Part shown: in pieces, positions 41,764-52,015 of the stretch
How the letters are laid out: every line of letters starts with the position of its first letter
Numbering within the stretch: position 1 is the stretch's first letter
Assembly (NCBI RefSeq): GCF_018403265.1
Contig: NZ_BOSI01000002.1
Location: 62,001 to 126,000, forward strand
Source: Paenibacillus sp. J31TS4
Lineage (GTDB): Bacteria > Bacillota > Bacilli > Paenibacillales > NBRC-103111
Length of the DNA: 64,000 nt
Direction of reading: 5' to 3'
The notes under the pieces: generated by a model
Told to the model about the DNA's origin: nothing
Seen by the model: the letters and a program-made list of their open reading frames with translations, nothing else
The model's database searches: none
Position numbers and translations under genes: made by a program

Positions 41764-43095
41764 TTAATATCCTCGCAGCCGGGAGGTCGATTGGTAGACG
41801 TCCTCCGACCGGTCTTCCGCCGGCCGCAGCTCCGCTCCCAACAGCGTGGTGGCAGCGCCGTTCAGCCGGATTTGCGAAGCGGTAAAGATACTGAAGGGCT
41901 TTGCCTGCCCGAGCGCCACATTGCGCACGACGGTCGTGATCTCCTGCTTCTCTCCGCTTTCGTTGGTCAGCTGGAGCCGCAGCTCGACGTCCGTCCTCTC
42001 GTACGGGCTTGCGACCAGTGCGAACGTTCCCTCGAGTGCGATGCGCGGCGCGGAGGCGGGCTCCAGACGGATCGGATTGGGCGTCACGCCGAACAGGAAG
42101 CGCCCGGCCGTATCCGTCATCTCCAGCGGGAGATCGTCCTGCACACGCAGCCAGCCGTCCCCGGTCCAGGTCTCTACATGGATCCAGTCGCCGGCCCTTT
42201 CGAAGCTGCGTACGGTTTGGGGACTAAGCGCGCCGAGGATGGGGGCGGAATCGAACGGGTAGGCATGGAAGGACGTAACCCGGCCTAGGGTGTAGTCCTT
42301 TTCCTCCCGTTCCAGGGAAGCTGGCATATGCAGCGACGGATTGATCCAAGCGGATCCGTCCGGTGTCCCGATCCGGTACCAGACTGAATTCTCCCCCCGG
42401 TATACGGTGTCGGGTTGCACCGTCCCCGGCGCAAGCATGCCCCGGATGGGCAAGTACGAATAGGTGTGCAAATACATGCCCGGGAGGCCGGCGTCCGGCG
42501 AATCGGCCACTTGCTCGAACAGAAGGGTGTAACGATCCAGCGTTAGCGGCTCCTCTGCGGGTGCAAGCGGCGACAGGTAGCGGTCCGGTACGATCCAGCG
42601 CTTGCCCTGCCAGGTGTCGATGCGGACCGCCTTGTACTGCCAGTCCTGCAGGCCTTCCTCCTGATCGTAGAGGTAGGCGACGGCATCGGCGTGCACCCGC
42701 TGCGGGCTGATCCGGTACGGCGTCTCCTCCTTATCGGAGGGGGAGCGGTACAGCGGCTCCTCGTCATAGAGGAGCAGGTCAAAAGACTGGGGTACGACCG
42801 AGCCTTCGTAACGGATGCTCGGCGAGATCCACTTGGGCCCGAGCCAGGTGTTCACCTGGTACCAGTCGCGGCCGGACATCGTCCGCTGGGCAAGGACGGC
42901 CATCGACTGGGGGCCGACGGCTCCGGAGGCCCCTGCCTTCGAATTGGGCTCGTCATAGAGAGGCAGATCCTCGACGATCGTCACGTAGGCGGGCAGGGGC
43001 GGTTCTTCGGCCGCTTGGCCGGCTACAGGCGCACACAGAGCACCCAGCAGGATGGCCGCGGACAGGAGAGGGATGGACAGATATTTTCGTTTCAT
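41764..43095 (-). CDS. Secreted GW/SH3-repeat-like protein
   Basis: 443 residues from ATG 43095 (GGAGG spaced six); the longer frame to 43170 lacks a ribosome site. Signal peptide RKYLSIPLLSAAILLGALCAP with cleavage near GQAAEE. Four or five repeats of about 70-80 residues follow, each with a DLPLYDEP-like start and a WYQVNTWLGPKWIS-like end (compare VRIDTWQGKRWIV, WYRIGTPDGSAWIN, WIHVETWTGDGWLRV), as in GW or SH3-type cell-wall binding repeats. The last 100 residues form a separate beta-domain. Likely a wall-associated protein without an enzyme domain. Confidence 0.75.
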   Translation of the reverse strand: MKRKYLSIPLLSAAILLGALCAPVAGQAAEEPPLPAYVTIVEDLPLYDEPNSKAGASGAVGPQSMAVLAQRTMSGRDWYQVNTWLGPKWISPSIRYEGSVVPQSFDLLLYDEEPLYRSPSDKEETPYRISPQRVHADAVAYLYDQEEGLQDWQYKAVRIDTWQGKRWIVPDRYLSPLAPAEEPLTLDRYTLLFEQVADSPDAGLPGMYLHTYSYLPIRGMLAPGTVQPDTVYRGENSVWYRIGTPDGSAWINPSLHMPASLEREEKDYTLGRVTSFHAYPFDSAPILGALSPQTVRSFERAGDWIHVETWTGDGWLRVQDDLPLEMTDTAGRFLFGVTPNPIRLEPASAPRIALEGTFALVASPYERTDVELRLQLTNESGEKQEITTVVRNVALGQAKPFSIFTASQIRLNGAATTLLGAELRPAEDRSEDVYQSTSRLRGY

Positions 43096-43238
43096 GACGC
43101 TCCTCCGTCTTTCCATTAACTTCCTAACATTGGACGCGCGGCGGAGCAAAAGGTTGCTGTCTGTCTTCACCCGGTCGGGAACTCTCTATCCGAATACGTT
43201 CTCCCTCAGGCATGGGGCCGGAGGGAGAACGCATGCCG

Positions 43239-44549
43239 CTAGACCGAAGTGGTGGTTTCGGATGCCGGAGCTTTGCGTCCGGCCAAGAACCAGAGAACGA
43301 CGGGCACGAGAAGCAAGGAGAGGAAGCCTCCCGCGAGGGAGAGAACGGCATAGCTTGAATGCGCGACGACCATCCCGGATAGGGCTCCGCCCGACGCTCC
43401 GGCCAGCGCGACGAGCACGTCGAGCGTTCCCTGCGTTTTGGCGCGGGTCGCGGGAGAGGTGGCGTCGATGATCAGAGCCGTGCCGCTGATCAGGCCGAAG
43501 TTCCAGCCGAGCCCGAGCAGAGCAAGGGCCGCCACCAGACTCCATAACGAATCGGCGGGAGCTGCCGCCGCGACCGTGCCTGCCGCGAGCAGAATGACGC
43601 CGGAGGCGATCGACATCGTCGTCCGCCCGAGCTTGTCGACGAGCATCCCCGTCACGAGAGAGGGCAGATACATGGCGCCGATGTGAATGCCGATCACGAG
43701 GCCGACGTCGCTCAATCCGTGGCCATGGTTCTTCATATGAGGGGGCGTCATCGTCATGACGGCCACCATGACGATTTGGGTGAGCACCATGACGGCCGTC
43801 CCGACCAGCACGCCCCGGTTGCGGAAAGGCTGCCCCGCTGCCGCGCCGGATGCGCTGCGTTCACCGCTCTCGGCTTCGGCGATCGCCTGAGCGACGAGAA
43901 GCGGGTCCGGACGGAGGAGGAGCAGGAAGATCAGGCCTGCGAGCAGGAACGCCGTGCCCGCCAGCAGGAAAGGCCCGGCCAGTGCCGGAATGCCGAGCGA
44001 AGTGGCGAACCGGCCCATCGGCTCGACCAGGTTCGGGCCGGCGACGGCGCCGAACGTCGTCGACACCATGGCGATGCTGACCGCCGTCGCCCGCTGGGCG
44101 GGCTTGGCGAGGTCGGTGCCGGCATAGCGGGCCTGCAGATTGGTGGCCGTACCGGCGCCGTATACGAGCAGCGAGGCGAACAAGAGGGCGACGCTGCCCA
44201 GGACGGCGGCCAAGACGACGCCCGCCGCTCCCAGGCCGCCCGCGAGGAAGCCCGCGGCGAGCCCGTACCGTCGCCCGAGACGCTGCGACAGCCGCCCGAC
44301 GAGCAGGGCGGCCGCCGCGGAGCCGAGCGTGATGAGGGCGGAGGGGATGCCGGCGAGGCTCTCGGTGCCGAGCATATCCTGGGCGAGGAGAGCGCCGACG
44401 GTGACGCCGGCCGCGAGGCCAGCTCCGCCGAACATTTGCGAGAAGACGACGATGGCTAAAGTCCGTTTGTACAATCGGCTTTGCAGCTCCGGCGCATGGA
44501 CGTATTCGCCCGGATCGCTTGCAAGCTTGCCGCTGGGTCTGTGAGGCAT
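43239..44549 (-). CDS. MFS transporter
   Basis: 436 residues from ATG 44549 (AAAGGTGG upstream). Twelve hydrophobic segments with a central loop near 215-235; the loop between helices 2 and 3 has GRLSQRLGRRYG, and its counterpart in the second half is GMLVDKLGRTT, both matching the MFS motif A. This suggests a proton-driven drug or metabolite exporter. No substrate clue and no adjacent regulator. Confidence 0.85.
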   Translation of the reverse strand: MPHRPSGKLASDPGEYVHAPELQSRLYKRTLAIVVFSQMFGGAGLAAGVTVGALLAQDMLGTESLAGIPSALITLGSAAAALLVGRLSQRLGRRYGLAAGFLAGGLGAAGVVLAAVLGSVALLFASLLVYGAGTATNLQARYAGTDLAKPAQRATAVSIAMVSTTFGAVAGPNLVEPMGRFATSLGIPALAGPFLLAGTAFLLAGLIFLLLLRPDPLLVAQAIAEAESGERSASGAAAGQPFRNRGVLVGTAVMVLTQIVMVAVMTMTPPHMKNHGHGLSDVGLVIGIHIGAMYLPSLVTGMLVDKLGRTTMSIASGVILLAAGTVAAAAPADSLWSLVAALALLGLGWNFGLISGTALIIDATSPATRAKTQGTLDVLVALAGASGGALSGMVVAHSSYAVLSLAGGFLSLLLVPVVLWFLAGRKAPASETTTSV

Positions 44550-44736
44550 CGGCGGAACCACCTTTCTCTCTATGGAGGGATATGATGTACGAATACATCC
44601 AGTATAGGGCAGCGGTTCTGCGATACAAGACCCAAACTTGCTTCTAGCAAAGATTCAGGGGGAGGGAGAGCCGGCTACGGCTCCCGGAAGGCAGATGGGA
44701 CTCACATGGGCGAGGAAGTGGCAGGCATCCGGGGTG

Positions 44737-45129
44737 CTACGCTCCGCGAGACCGGCGCTCCCGGCGGCGTTCGATCCAGCGCGACAGCCAGCGCGGTACG
44801 CTTAGATACAGATAGAAGAGAAGCATACCGTAAAGGAAAGGGTCGATGTAGGCGAAGAGAGAAACGTCCTGCTGGCGCATGACCCAGAGGAGGAGCAGTT
44901 GAACGGCAAACAGGCCGAACACGACGGAGGAAGAGAGCTTTTTCGCGGGACGGTACGTCTCGTAACGGGTTCGCACCCTGGGCCACAGGAAGAGGAAAAG
45001 GAGCAAGTAGAGCATCGTCAGCAGCAAGGGCCATAGTCCGCTCGAGAGCCGGCAGGCGAGCCAATAGACCGGCAATGGGTGAAATGCCTCGGCTGCGTAA
45101 GCCCATTCGGGTTTGGGACGGAGCTGCAC
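44737..45129 (-). CDS. Small membrane protein
   Basis: 130 residues from a GTG start with AAAGGAGG spaced seven. Three hydrophobic segments (LWPLLLTMLYLLLFLFLW, VVFGLFAVQLLLLWVM, DPFLYGMLLFYLYLSV) separated by basic stretches, ending in an Arg-rich cytoplasmic tail (RRRERRSRGA). No family is recognised. Confidence 0.7.
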   Translation of the reverse strand: MQLRPKPEWAYAAEAFHPLPVYWLACRLSSGLWPLLLTMLYLLLFLFLWPRVRTRYETYRPAKKLSSSVVFGLFAVQLLLLWVMRQQDVSLFAYIDPFLYGMLLFYLYLSVPRWLSRWIERRRERRSRGA

Positions 45130-45346
45130 AATCCGGCCTCCTTTCGCAAGCAGGGGAGAAGCGGATTTCGTCGGATCCGGGCGGTATCAAGGGAAACGAC
45201 CCGTTCCCCGCCTGTTTATTATCTATAGACCGTTTGGGAAGAGGAATAGTTTGCTTGGGGGCTCAAGTTTCGGCTTCAGGTTTGACGTGCGTGCCCATCA
45301 GGAGCTGAAATTACGGGAGCAAGAGAAAGAAGGGGAGGATACGGCG

Positions 45347-45928
45347 ATGGAGACGGACTTTACTACAATCGACTATTTGAAAGAAGGCGGGGCCAGGCAG
45401 CGGGAGGCCTACGACGAGCTGACCCGTCTCGGGCTGATGGAGGCGCTGGCGTCCCATAAGCCTCTGCTGGCCGGTACCATTCCGCTCGGCATTGACCTGC
45501 TGGGCAGCGATCTGGACATTCTCTGCGAGGTGTACGATTTCGACCGGTTCGAGAAGGAAGTGCGCGAGTTTGCCGGTGGACAGCCGGCGTTCCGCTGCTC
45601 GCGGCGGACGGTGAACGGCATGCCTCGGTTCGTCGCTAGCTTCCAGTCCGGCGTATTCCCGGTGGAGATCTTTGCGCAGCCGCTTCCGACGACGAGCCAG
45701 AACGGCTACCGGCATCTGGTAGTCGAGCATCGGCTGCTGCTGCGGATGGGGGACGCCGGGCGCCGCACCGTCCGGAGGCTCAAGGCGGCGGGACGAAAGA
45801 CGGAGCCCGCGTTCGCCGAGCTGCTCGGGCTGGAGGGCGATCCGTATGCCCGGCTGCTGGAGCTGGAGCGCTGCACGGACGCCGAGCTGGACGAGCTTGT
45901 CGAAGGGGCCCGAAGCAAGTGGAGTTAG
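45347..45928 (+). CDS. DUF4269 nucleotidyltransferase-like protein
   Basis: 193 residues from ATG 45347 (AGGGGAGG). LAGTIPLGIDLLGSDLDILCEV is the DUF4269 hallmark, with the GSDLDI pair of acidic residues typical of polymerase-beta-fold nucleotidyltransferases. GYRHLVVEHRLLLRMG and the C-terminal FAELLGLEGDPYARLLEL complete the family pattern. No reaction is established for the family. It is followed by ABC exporter genes on the same strand. Confidence 0.8.
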   Translation: METDFTTIDYLKEGGARQREAYDELTRLGLMEALASHKPLLAGTIPLGIDLLGSDLDILCEVYDFDRFEKEVREFAGGQPAFRCSRRTVNGMPRFVASFQSGVFPVEIFAQPLPTTSQNGYRHLVVEHRLLLRMGDAGRRTVRRLKAAGRKTEPAFAELLGLEGDPYARLLELERCTDAELDELVEGARSKWS

Positions 45929-46041
45929 CATCGCCGGGAACGTTCAGCTTCAAGGAATCTTTCCCTTGTTTTCCAGAAAAGGAATGCCTATAGTGGATGA
46001 GCTTAATGTGGAATCGAAAGGGAGGGTCTAGTATTCGAGGC

Positions 46042-47929
46042 ATGTTCGTGTCGTTTTGGGAAGCGGCTCGCACACTGTACGAGGTGGAGCGCAGGCCGGT
46101 GCTTGTCCTGGCTGTAGCGGGGCTGTTGTCCGTGCCGCTCGTGCCGGCCGAGCTGTGGGCCGTCCAGCTGCTGGTCGACCGGATGAGGGAATGGCAGACA
46201 GGCGCTTCGCTCGCCCCGCTTGTCACCGCGGCTCTCTGGCTGGCGGGGCTTCTCACGCTGTCGAACATCGTGCTGGGTGCTCCGATCCCCCTCGCGATGA
46301 CCCGGCTGATGGAGAACGGTACCTGGGAGGAGCAGAGGCGGCTTCTCGCCGCCTCGTCCCGTCTCTCGCTAACCGAGGCGGAATCGCCGGCGGTCAAGGA
46401 TAGGAGGCTGCGGGCGCAGAAGGCGTCGCTCTATGAGCTGTACCAAACGGGACTGTCGGTGCTGCAGACCGGCCTCCAGGTCGTGCTGCTGCTGGCGGCG
46501 CTCCTAGCCCTGGGACAGTGGGCGGCCGTTCTCGCTGTTTGTGCGGCGGCCTCAGTTCTCGGGGGCGTCTACCGCCGATCGGAGGCCAGGCTGGAGAGGC
46601 TCCCGGTCGCAGACGGCGGACGAGCGGCTGCTGCGCCATTATGCGGAGCTGCTCACCGGACGGGAGGCGGCCAAGGAGCTCCGGCTGTTCGGGCTGGCGC
46701 CGCTGATCGGCCGGAGGTGGGAGGAGCTGACCGCCCGCCAAGCGGGAGAGAGGGAGGCGGCGGTGCTCCGGGCGGAGGGAGAGAAGCTCCTCCCGGGCCT
46801 GCTCCTCGCCGCACTCGGCGTGCTGCTGCTCGTGCCGCTCGCTCTGCCGGGCTTCTCCGCACTTGCTTCCGGTTCGTTCGCGTTTCTCTTCCTAGCGGCC
46901 GCCCGGCTGACGGGGCTGCTGCCCGGCCTCCTGAAGCAAGCGGCTGCCATGCGCAGGCTGCAGCTGAGGTGGGAGGATTACCGCAGCTATCTGGAGCTGG
47001 CTGCCGCACCGGCAGAGACCGCATTGGCGAAGGCCGCTATGGGGGAGGCCGGGAGGCGGGAGGAGCGGCGGCAGCTTGTACCGGACGCCGCCGGGATCGG
47101 CTTCCCCGGTCGCGGAGCAGGAGACGGAGACGGGGAGAAACAGTCCAACGGAGACGGAACGAGCCGGTCCGTCGGGGAGCAGCCCGAGGCTGTGCCGGGG
47201 CTTGCGGCGCAGGCGCTTACCTTTCGGTACCCGGGCGCTGCGGCCGACACGCTCCGGGAGATCAACTTGACAATCCAGCCGGGCTGCCGGGCGGCGGTGG
47301 TGGGAGAGAACGGGTCGGGCAAATCGACGCTCGTCAAGGTATTGACGGGCTTGTACCCGCCTACCGCGGGCGACGTTGCCTGGGTGACCGCAGACCGCGG
47401 GCGCATCCCCGTGACGGCGGGCGACGGCCGCGCGTCGGCGGTCTTTCAGGACTTCACCCGGCTCTATCTGACGCTCCGGGAGACGGTGGCGCTCGGTGAT
47501 CCCGCCGCGCTCGAGACGGATTCCCGGCTGCGCGGGGCGCTTGCCGCTGCCGGAAGCCGATACGCGGACGAGGAGCTGGGGCTCATGCTGGGCCCGCCTT
47601 TCGGCGGCGTCGAGCCGTCGGGGGGCGAGTGGCAGAAGCTCGCCACCGCCCGCTCCCATCTGGGCGGCGCTCCGTTCGTCTTCTATGACGAACCGACAGC
47701 GGCGCTCGATCCGCGTGCCGAGAAGGAGGCGTTCGAGCTCTTCCTCCGCATGGCGGAGGGCCGGTCCGCGCTTCTCGTCACTCACCGGCTGGGAGCCGCT
47801 CGGCTGGCGGATCTCATCTTCGTCCTGGCGGACGGCCGGCTGGTGGAACAGGGGAGCCACGAGGAGCTTCTGAAGGCAAACGGGCTGTACAGACAGATGT
47901 TCGCGCTGCAGGCGGCCTGGTATGAATAG
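46042..47929 (+). pseudogene. ABC exporter gene with frameshift
   Basis: Frame 1 from about 46042 encodes a membrane domain (RPVLVLAVAGLLSVPLVPAE, LLVDRMREWQT) up to YRRSEARLERL near 46600. The rest, beginning SRSQTADERLLRHYAELLTG, continues in another frame to 47929 with Walker A GENGSGKSTLV, Walker B FVFYDEPTAALDP and AHR-like THRLGAARLADL. One base gained or lost between about 46570 and 46615 splits it. The ATPase signature is PSGGEWQ instead of LSGGQ. The start is unsettled because GGAGGG at 46021 is 16 bases from the ATG. Inactive or a sequence error. Confidence 0.75.
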
Positions 47930-47939
47930 GAGGGGTGGC

Positions 47940-49823
47940 ATGCAAGATGGGTCGCAAACGGCGGCGCACGCTCGCGCTATGGCCGAGCTGCTCTTGCGGA
48001 TCGGCCGGAAGCAGCCGCTGCAAGGGGTAGCATGGCTGGCGGTTCCTCTGCTGCTGGGCGCGCTGGTCGTGCCGGGCTACGCCGCGGAGCGGAAGCTGAT
48101 CGACACGGTCGTCGGAGCAGCGGCCGGCCAGGACGGGAGCTCACTCCTCCGCACCGTCTGGCCTTATCTGGCATGGCTGTTCGCCATTGCCTTGCTGCGG
48201 ACGGGGCTGGGCTCTCTGCAGGCGGTCCTGGATGTCCGGATGCGCGAACGGGCTTCCCGGCAGCTGCAGGCGGAGGTTCACGAGCGGGCCGGACGCGTCC
48301 GGCTGGAACGGCTCGAGGAGGCCGCCTACTTCGACCGTCTCCGGAGGGCGCAGGAGGCCGCCGGCTCGGATCTGCTCGGCATGCTGCAGCAGGTGCTCGC
48401 TTTCCTCCGGCTGCTGTGCGAGCTGGGGGGCGTGCTGCTCGTCGTGTTCGCCGTTCATCCATCGGTCGGGAGCCTTCTGGTACTTGTCTTCGCTCTCTCG
48501 ATGGGGATTCGGCTCGAGGCGGATATCGGGGTCCGGCAGCAAAACCGGGAGCTGACCCGCGAAGGCCGGCAGGCCGACTATCTTCGGGAGGAGCTCACGC
48601 AACCGCGCACGATCAAGGAGCTTAGGCTGTATCGGTCGATGGAGCTGCTGATCGGCATCTGGAGCAGGAGCATGCGGCGCTCGCTGGCGCTGCGGATGAA
48701 CGCGAGGAGGCGGGAAATCCGGCGCGGCGTGCTGATCTCGGCGATCCAGATCGCCGGCCTGTTCGGCGGCATCGTCTGGCTGGCGCTCGGGCTCCGGGAC
48801 GGCGGCGTCACCGCGGGCATACTCGTCGTCACCTTTCAGGCGATGCGCCAAGCGTACGGGCTATCGGCCAGCATGGTGTTCCCGCTCAGCAAGCTGTACG
48901 CCATGGGGGCCAAGCTGGCGGATCTCGCGGCATACCTGCGGGAGCCGCCGGAAGCGGAGGGAGCCGGCCGCGCTGGCAGGAACGCCGCCACTTCCCTCTC
49001 GGAACCGGTGGGCGGCGTCCCGGGCTCCGCGGGCAGGATCGTATTCGAGGACGTCGGCTTCCGGTATGCAGGAGCGGCCGTGCCGGCACTTCGCGGGATT
49101 CGGCTAACGCTAACGCCGGGGGAGACGGTGGCCCTCGTCGGCGACAACGGGGCGGGCAAGTCCACGCTCGTCAAGCTGCTGCTTGGCCTGTACCGGCCGA
49201 CGAGCGGGCGGATCACCTGGGACGGGGCTGACTACCACACGCTCAACCCCGTGCGTCTGCGGCAGGCGATGGCGGCGGCGTTTCAGGATTTTGTCCGCTA
49301 CGAGACAACGCTGCGCGACAACGTCGGCTTCGGCTCGCCGGAGCTGCTGCAGGACGACGCCCGTCTGCGTGAGGCGCTCGACGCCGGAGGCGCCCGCTCG
49401 CTGGAACGGCTGGCCGGCGGACTGGACGGCCGTACCGGCCAGCTCGCGGCGGGCGGCCGGGAGCTGAGTGGCGGCCAGTGGCAGCGGCTCGCGATCGCGC
49501 GGGCGGCGCTGCGGGACAGCCCGCTGCTCGTGCTCGACGAGCCGACCGCGGCTCTCGATCCGGAGCAGGAGACGGAGCTGTTCCGCTCGTTCCGCTCCCT
49601 TGCGGCGGGGCGGACGGTGCTTGTCGTCGCGCACCGTCTCGGCTGGGCGCGGTTTGCGGACCGCATCGTCGTCCTGCGCGAGGGAGAGATAGTGGAGCAG
49701 GGGGATCACGAGACCCTGCTCATTGCGAACGGCCCGTATGCCGCCATGTTCCGCGCGCAGGCGGAATGGTACAGACAGGAAGCCCCGCCAGCCGCGAGCG
49801 CCGGCGGAGGCTCGACGGCATGA
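47940..49823 (+). CDS. ABC exporter ATPase-permease
   Basis: 627 residues from ATG 47940 (AATAGGAGGGG). Membrane domain about 1-320 with several spans, then an ATPase with Walker A GDNGAGKSTLV, signature LSGGQWQRLAIARAAL, Walker B LLVLDEPTAALDP and switch AHRLGWARFAD. It begins 11 bases after the frameshifted ABC gene and is its natural partner. The LSGGQWQ and GDNGAGKST forms resemble peptide or bacteriocin-type exporters; the substrate is unknown. Confidence 0.85.
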   Translation: MQDGSQTAAHARAMAELLLRIGRKQPLQGVAWLAVPLLLGALVVPGYAAERKLIDTVVGAAAGQDGSSLLRTVWPYLAWLFAIALLRTGLGSLQAVLDVRMRERASRQLQAEVHERAGRVRLERLEEAAYFDRLRRAQEAAGSDLLGMLQQVLAFLRLLCELGGVLLVVFAVHPSVGSLLVLVFALSMGIRLEADIGVRQQNRELTREGRQADYLREELTQPRTIKELRLYRSMELLIGIWSRSMRRSLALRMNARRREIRRGVLISAIQIAGLFGGIVWLALGLRDGGVTAGILVVTFQAMRQAYGLSASMVFPLSKLYAMGAKLADLAAYLREPPEAEGAGRAGRNAATSLSEPVGGVPGSAGRIVFEDVGFRYAGAAVPALRGIRLTLTPGETVALVGDNGAGKSTLVKLLLGLYRPTSGRITWDGADYHTLNPVRLRQAMAAAFQDFVRYETTLRDNVGFGSPELLQDDARLREALDAGGARSLERLAGGLDGRTGQLAAGGRELSGGQWQRLAIARAALRDSPLLVLDEPTAALDPEQETELFRSFRSLAAGRTVLVVAHRLGWARFADRIVVLREGEIVEQGDHETLLIANGPYAAMFRAQAEWYRQEAPPAASAGGGSTA

Positions 49824-49890
49824 ATCCGTACTGTCTGTCGCGCACGGTAGAGCGGCACTTTGTATTTGGCAGCAAGAAAGGAGGATGCCT

Positions 49891-50766
49891 ATGGCAGCGA
49901 ACCACGATCCCGTCCCCGCACTGAGGGAGTTGTGCGAGCGGGGGATTTTGCCGCCTCACAGCCGGGTTGTCAAAAGGCTGTCCGGAACGACGTCCGGTGC
50001 CGTCTTCCTGCTGGAGGCGGAGGGGGAGCCCGGACTGGTGCTCAAGATGGACGCGCCGGAGGAGTTGCGCTCGGTGATTTCCTTCTTGGACGCTTACCAG
50101 GGTGAACTGCTTGCCGGTGTGCGGTACGCCGACCCCGGCTGCCGCTATTATCTGTATGAGTTCATAGAGGGGACATCGGGGGAAGGGCGAGGGCGCAAAG
50201 CGGACTGGCTGAAGACGCTCGCCTCGGGTCTCCTCAGCCGGTATGTGCCGGCAGCGGAACCATCTATTTGGGGAGAGGTCGTCCGGCCATCTCCTTCTTG
50301 GCTCGCGTTCCTAAAGGGAGAGCTGAGAGAGAACCGGAGGACGATAGGCGGCGTCCTATCCGAGGAGGAGCATACTGCGGCCCAGCGGGCGCTCGCAGCA
50401 TCCTCCTATGCTCATGACTCTGAGCCTCCTTATTTGCTGCACGGCGACTGCGGTGCACATAACTTCCTCTTTCGGGAAGGTGTGCTCACGGGCGTCATCG
50501 ATCCGTACCCGGTTGCCGGTCCGCCGGTATACGACCTGTTGTACGCGTTTTGTTCCACTCCGGACGATCTGACGCCGGCAGCGCTCGCGGATGCGGTCTC
50601 CATCTTGTCGGCCAAGCAGCCGCTCCCGGCTCGCGCTTCCGGGCTCACGGCGGAGGTACTCGTCCACTTGTACAATCGCATTGGCATCTGCATGCGCCAT
50701 CACCCGCAGGATCTTTCCCGTTACCTGGCGGCTTGGGAGGAATGGAGGGCACGAGGTTCCTTTTAA
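49891..50766 (+). CDS. Aminoglycoside phosphotransferase-family kinase-like protein
   Basis: 291 residues from ATG 49891 (AAAGGAGG). The APH fold is visible: [27 protein letters not shown] (nucleotide loop and Lys), catalytic [13 protein letters not shown] and [20 protein letters not shown], where the IDP Asp binds metal. Members phosphorylate aminoglycosides, homoserine, choline or other small alcohols, so resistance is not implied. It follows the ABC pair by about 70 bases and may share its transcript. Confidence 0.8.
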   Translation: MAANHDPVPALRELCERGILPPHSRVVKRLSGTTSGAVFLLEAEGEPGLVLKMDAPEELRSVISFLDAYQGELLAGVRYADPGCRYYLYEFIEGTSGEGRGRKADWLKTLASGLLSRYVPAAEPSIWGEVVRPSPSWLAFLKGELRENRRTIGGVLSEEEHTAAQRALAASSYAHDSEPPYLLHGDCGAHNFLFREGVLTGVIDPYPVAGPPVYDLLYAFCSTPDDLTPAALADAVSILSAKQPLPARASGLTAEVLVHLYNRIGICMRHHPQDLSRYLAAWEEWRARGSF

Positions 50767-50813
50767 TACACATTAAACAGATGGGAATAATATATATTTT
50801 TTTGGTGCGAATC

Positions 50814-50842
50814 TTGTTGGGCGAACCGTTCTCGGGTATAAT
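50814..50842 (+). promoter_or_regulatory. Promoter of ppaC
   Basis: TTGTTG (50814-50819), 17 bases, TATAAT (50837-50842), 38 bases before the ppaC start. Confidence 0.7.
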
Positions 50843-50879
50843 TTTCACGTCGACTAAACGAGAGAGAAGGAGATGCATC

Positions 50880-51812
50880 ATGGAGAAACTTTTAATCTTC
50901 GGCCACAAAAATCCGGATACGGATTCCATTTGCTCCGCGCTTGCCTATGCGGATCTTAAAACCAAGCTTGGCGTAAACGTGGAGGCCGTCCGCCTCGGCG
51001 AAGTGAACGGCGAGACCCAATACGCGCTCGACAAGTTCCAAGCGCAGGCGCCGCGTCTCGTCCAGACGGTAGCCGGCGAAGCCAAAGGCGTCATTCTGGT
51101 GGATCACAACGAGCGCCAGCAGAGCGCCTCGGATATCGCTGAGGTCCAGGTGCTGGAGGTAATCGACCACCACCGAATCGCGAATTTCGAGACGAGCGGA
51201 CCACTTTACTACCGGGCGGAGCCGGTCGGCTGCACGGCGACCATTCTGAAGAAGCTGTACAAGGAGAACGGCGTGGCGATCGAGCCGAACATCGCCGGTC
51301 TGATGCTGTCCGCGATTATCTCGGATTCGCTCCTGTTCAAGTCGCCGACTTGCACGCAGGAGGACATCGATGCGGCACGCGAGCTGGCGGAGATTGCCGG
51401 AGTGGACGCCGAGAGCTACGGCCTCGAGATGCTGAAGGCGGGCGCCGATCTGAGCGACAAGTCGATCAGCCAGCTCATCTCGCTCGACGCCAAAGAATTC
51501 CAGATGGGCAGCGCGAAGGTCGAGATCGCTCAAGTGAACGCGGTCGACACGAACGACGTGCTCTCCCGTCAGGCGGAGCTTGAGGAAGCGTTGAACGGAA
51601 TCGTCAGCGAGAAGGGACTGGACCTGTTCCTGTTCGTGGTGACGGACATCCTGAACAACGATTCCATCGGCATCGCCCTCGGCGGCGCAGCCGACGCGGT
51701 GGAGCAGGCGTACAACGTGAAGCTGGAGAACAACCGGGCCGTGCTGAAGGGCGTTGTCTCCCGCAAATCGCAAATCGTGCCGGTGCTGACCGAGATCTTC
51801 AACAAGCGCTAA
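50880..51812 (+). CDS. ppaC: Manganese-dependent inorganic pyrophosphatase
   Basis: 310 residues, start after AGAAGGAGATGCATC. DHH-type family II pyrophosphatase: His9, Asp13 and Asp15 in [11 protein letters not shown], Asp75 in [10 protein letters not shown], and the DHH motif at 96-98 ([10 protein letters not shown]) are the metal ligands. Full length compared with Bacillus PpaC. It hydrolyses pyrophosphate in the cytosol to drive biosynthesis. It has its own promoter and terminator. Confidence 0.95.
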   Translation: MEKLLIFGHKNPDTDSICSALAYADLKTKLGVNVEAVRLGEVNGETQYALDKFQAQAPRLVQTVAGEAKGVILVDHNERQQSASDIAEVQVLEVIDHHRIANFETSGPLYYRAEPVGCTATILKKLYKENGVAIEPNIAGLMLSAIISDSLLFKSPTCTQEDIDAARELAEIAGVDAESYGLEMLKAGADLSDKSISQLISLDAKEFQMGSAKVEIAQVNAVDTNDVLSRQAELEEALNGIVSEKGLDLFLFVVTDILNNDSIGIALGGAADAVEQAYNVKLENNRAVLKGVVSRKSQIVPVLTEIFNKR

Positions 51813-51887
51813 ATACCCAAGTTTGTACAGCGGAGCCCGCTTTTTGCCTTGCCTGACCGGCATAGCTCACCGGCTTTTGCTCCCAAG

Positions 51888-51918
51888 CCTGCCGTCCCGA
51901 GGACGGCGGGTTTTTTTG
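51888..51918 (+). terminator. Rho-independent terminator
   Basis: CCTGCCGTCC and GGACGGCGGG around CGA, followed by T7. Confidence 0.9.
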
Positions 51919-52015
51919 TGCCCGTTTCTTGCTCCGTCAAGCTTGGGCTATGCGTGAAAAGGGTAACAATAGAGAAGAAACGGGAAGGATGGAACAGGAA
52001 AGGAGTGCAGCAAGC

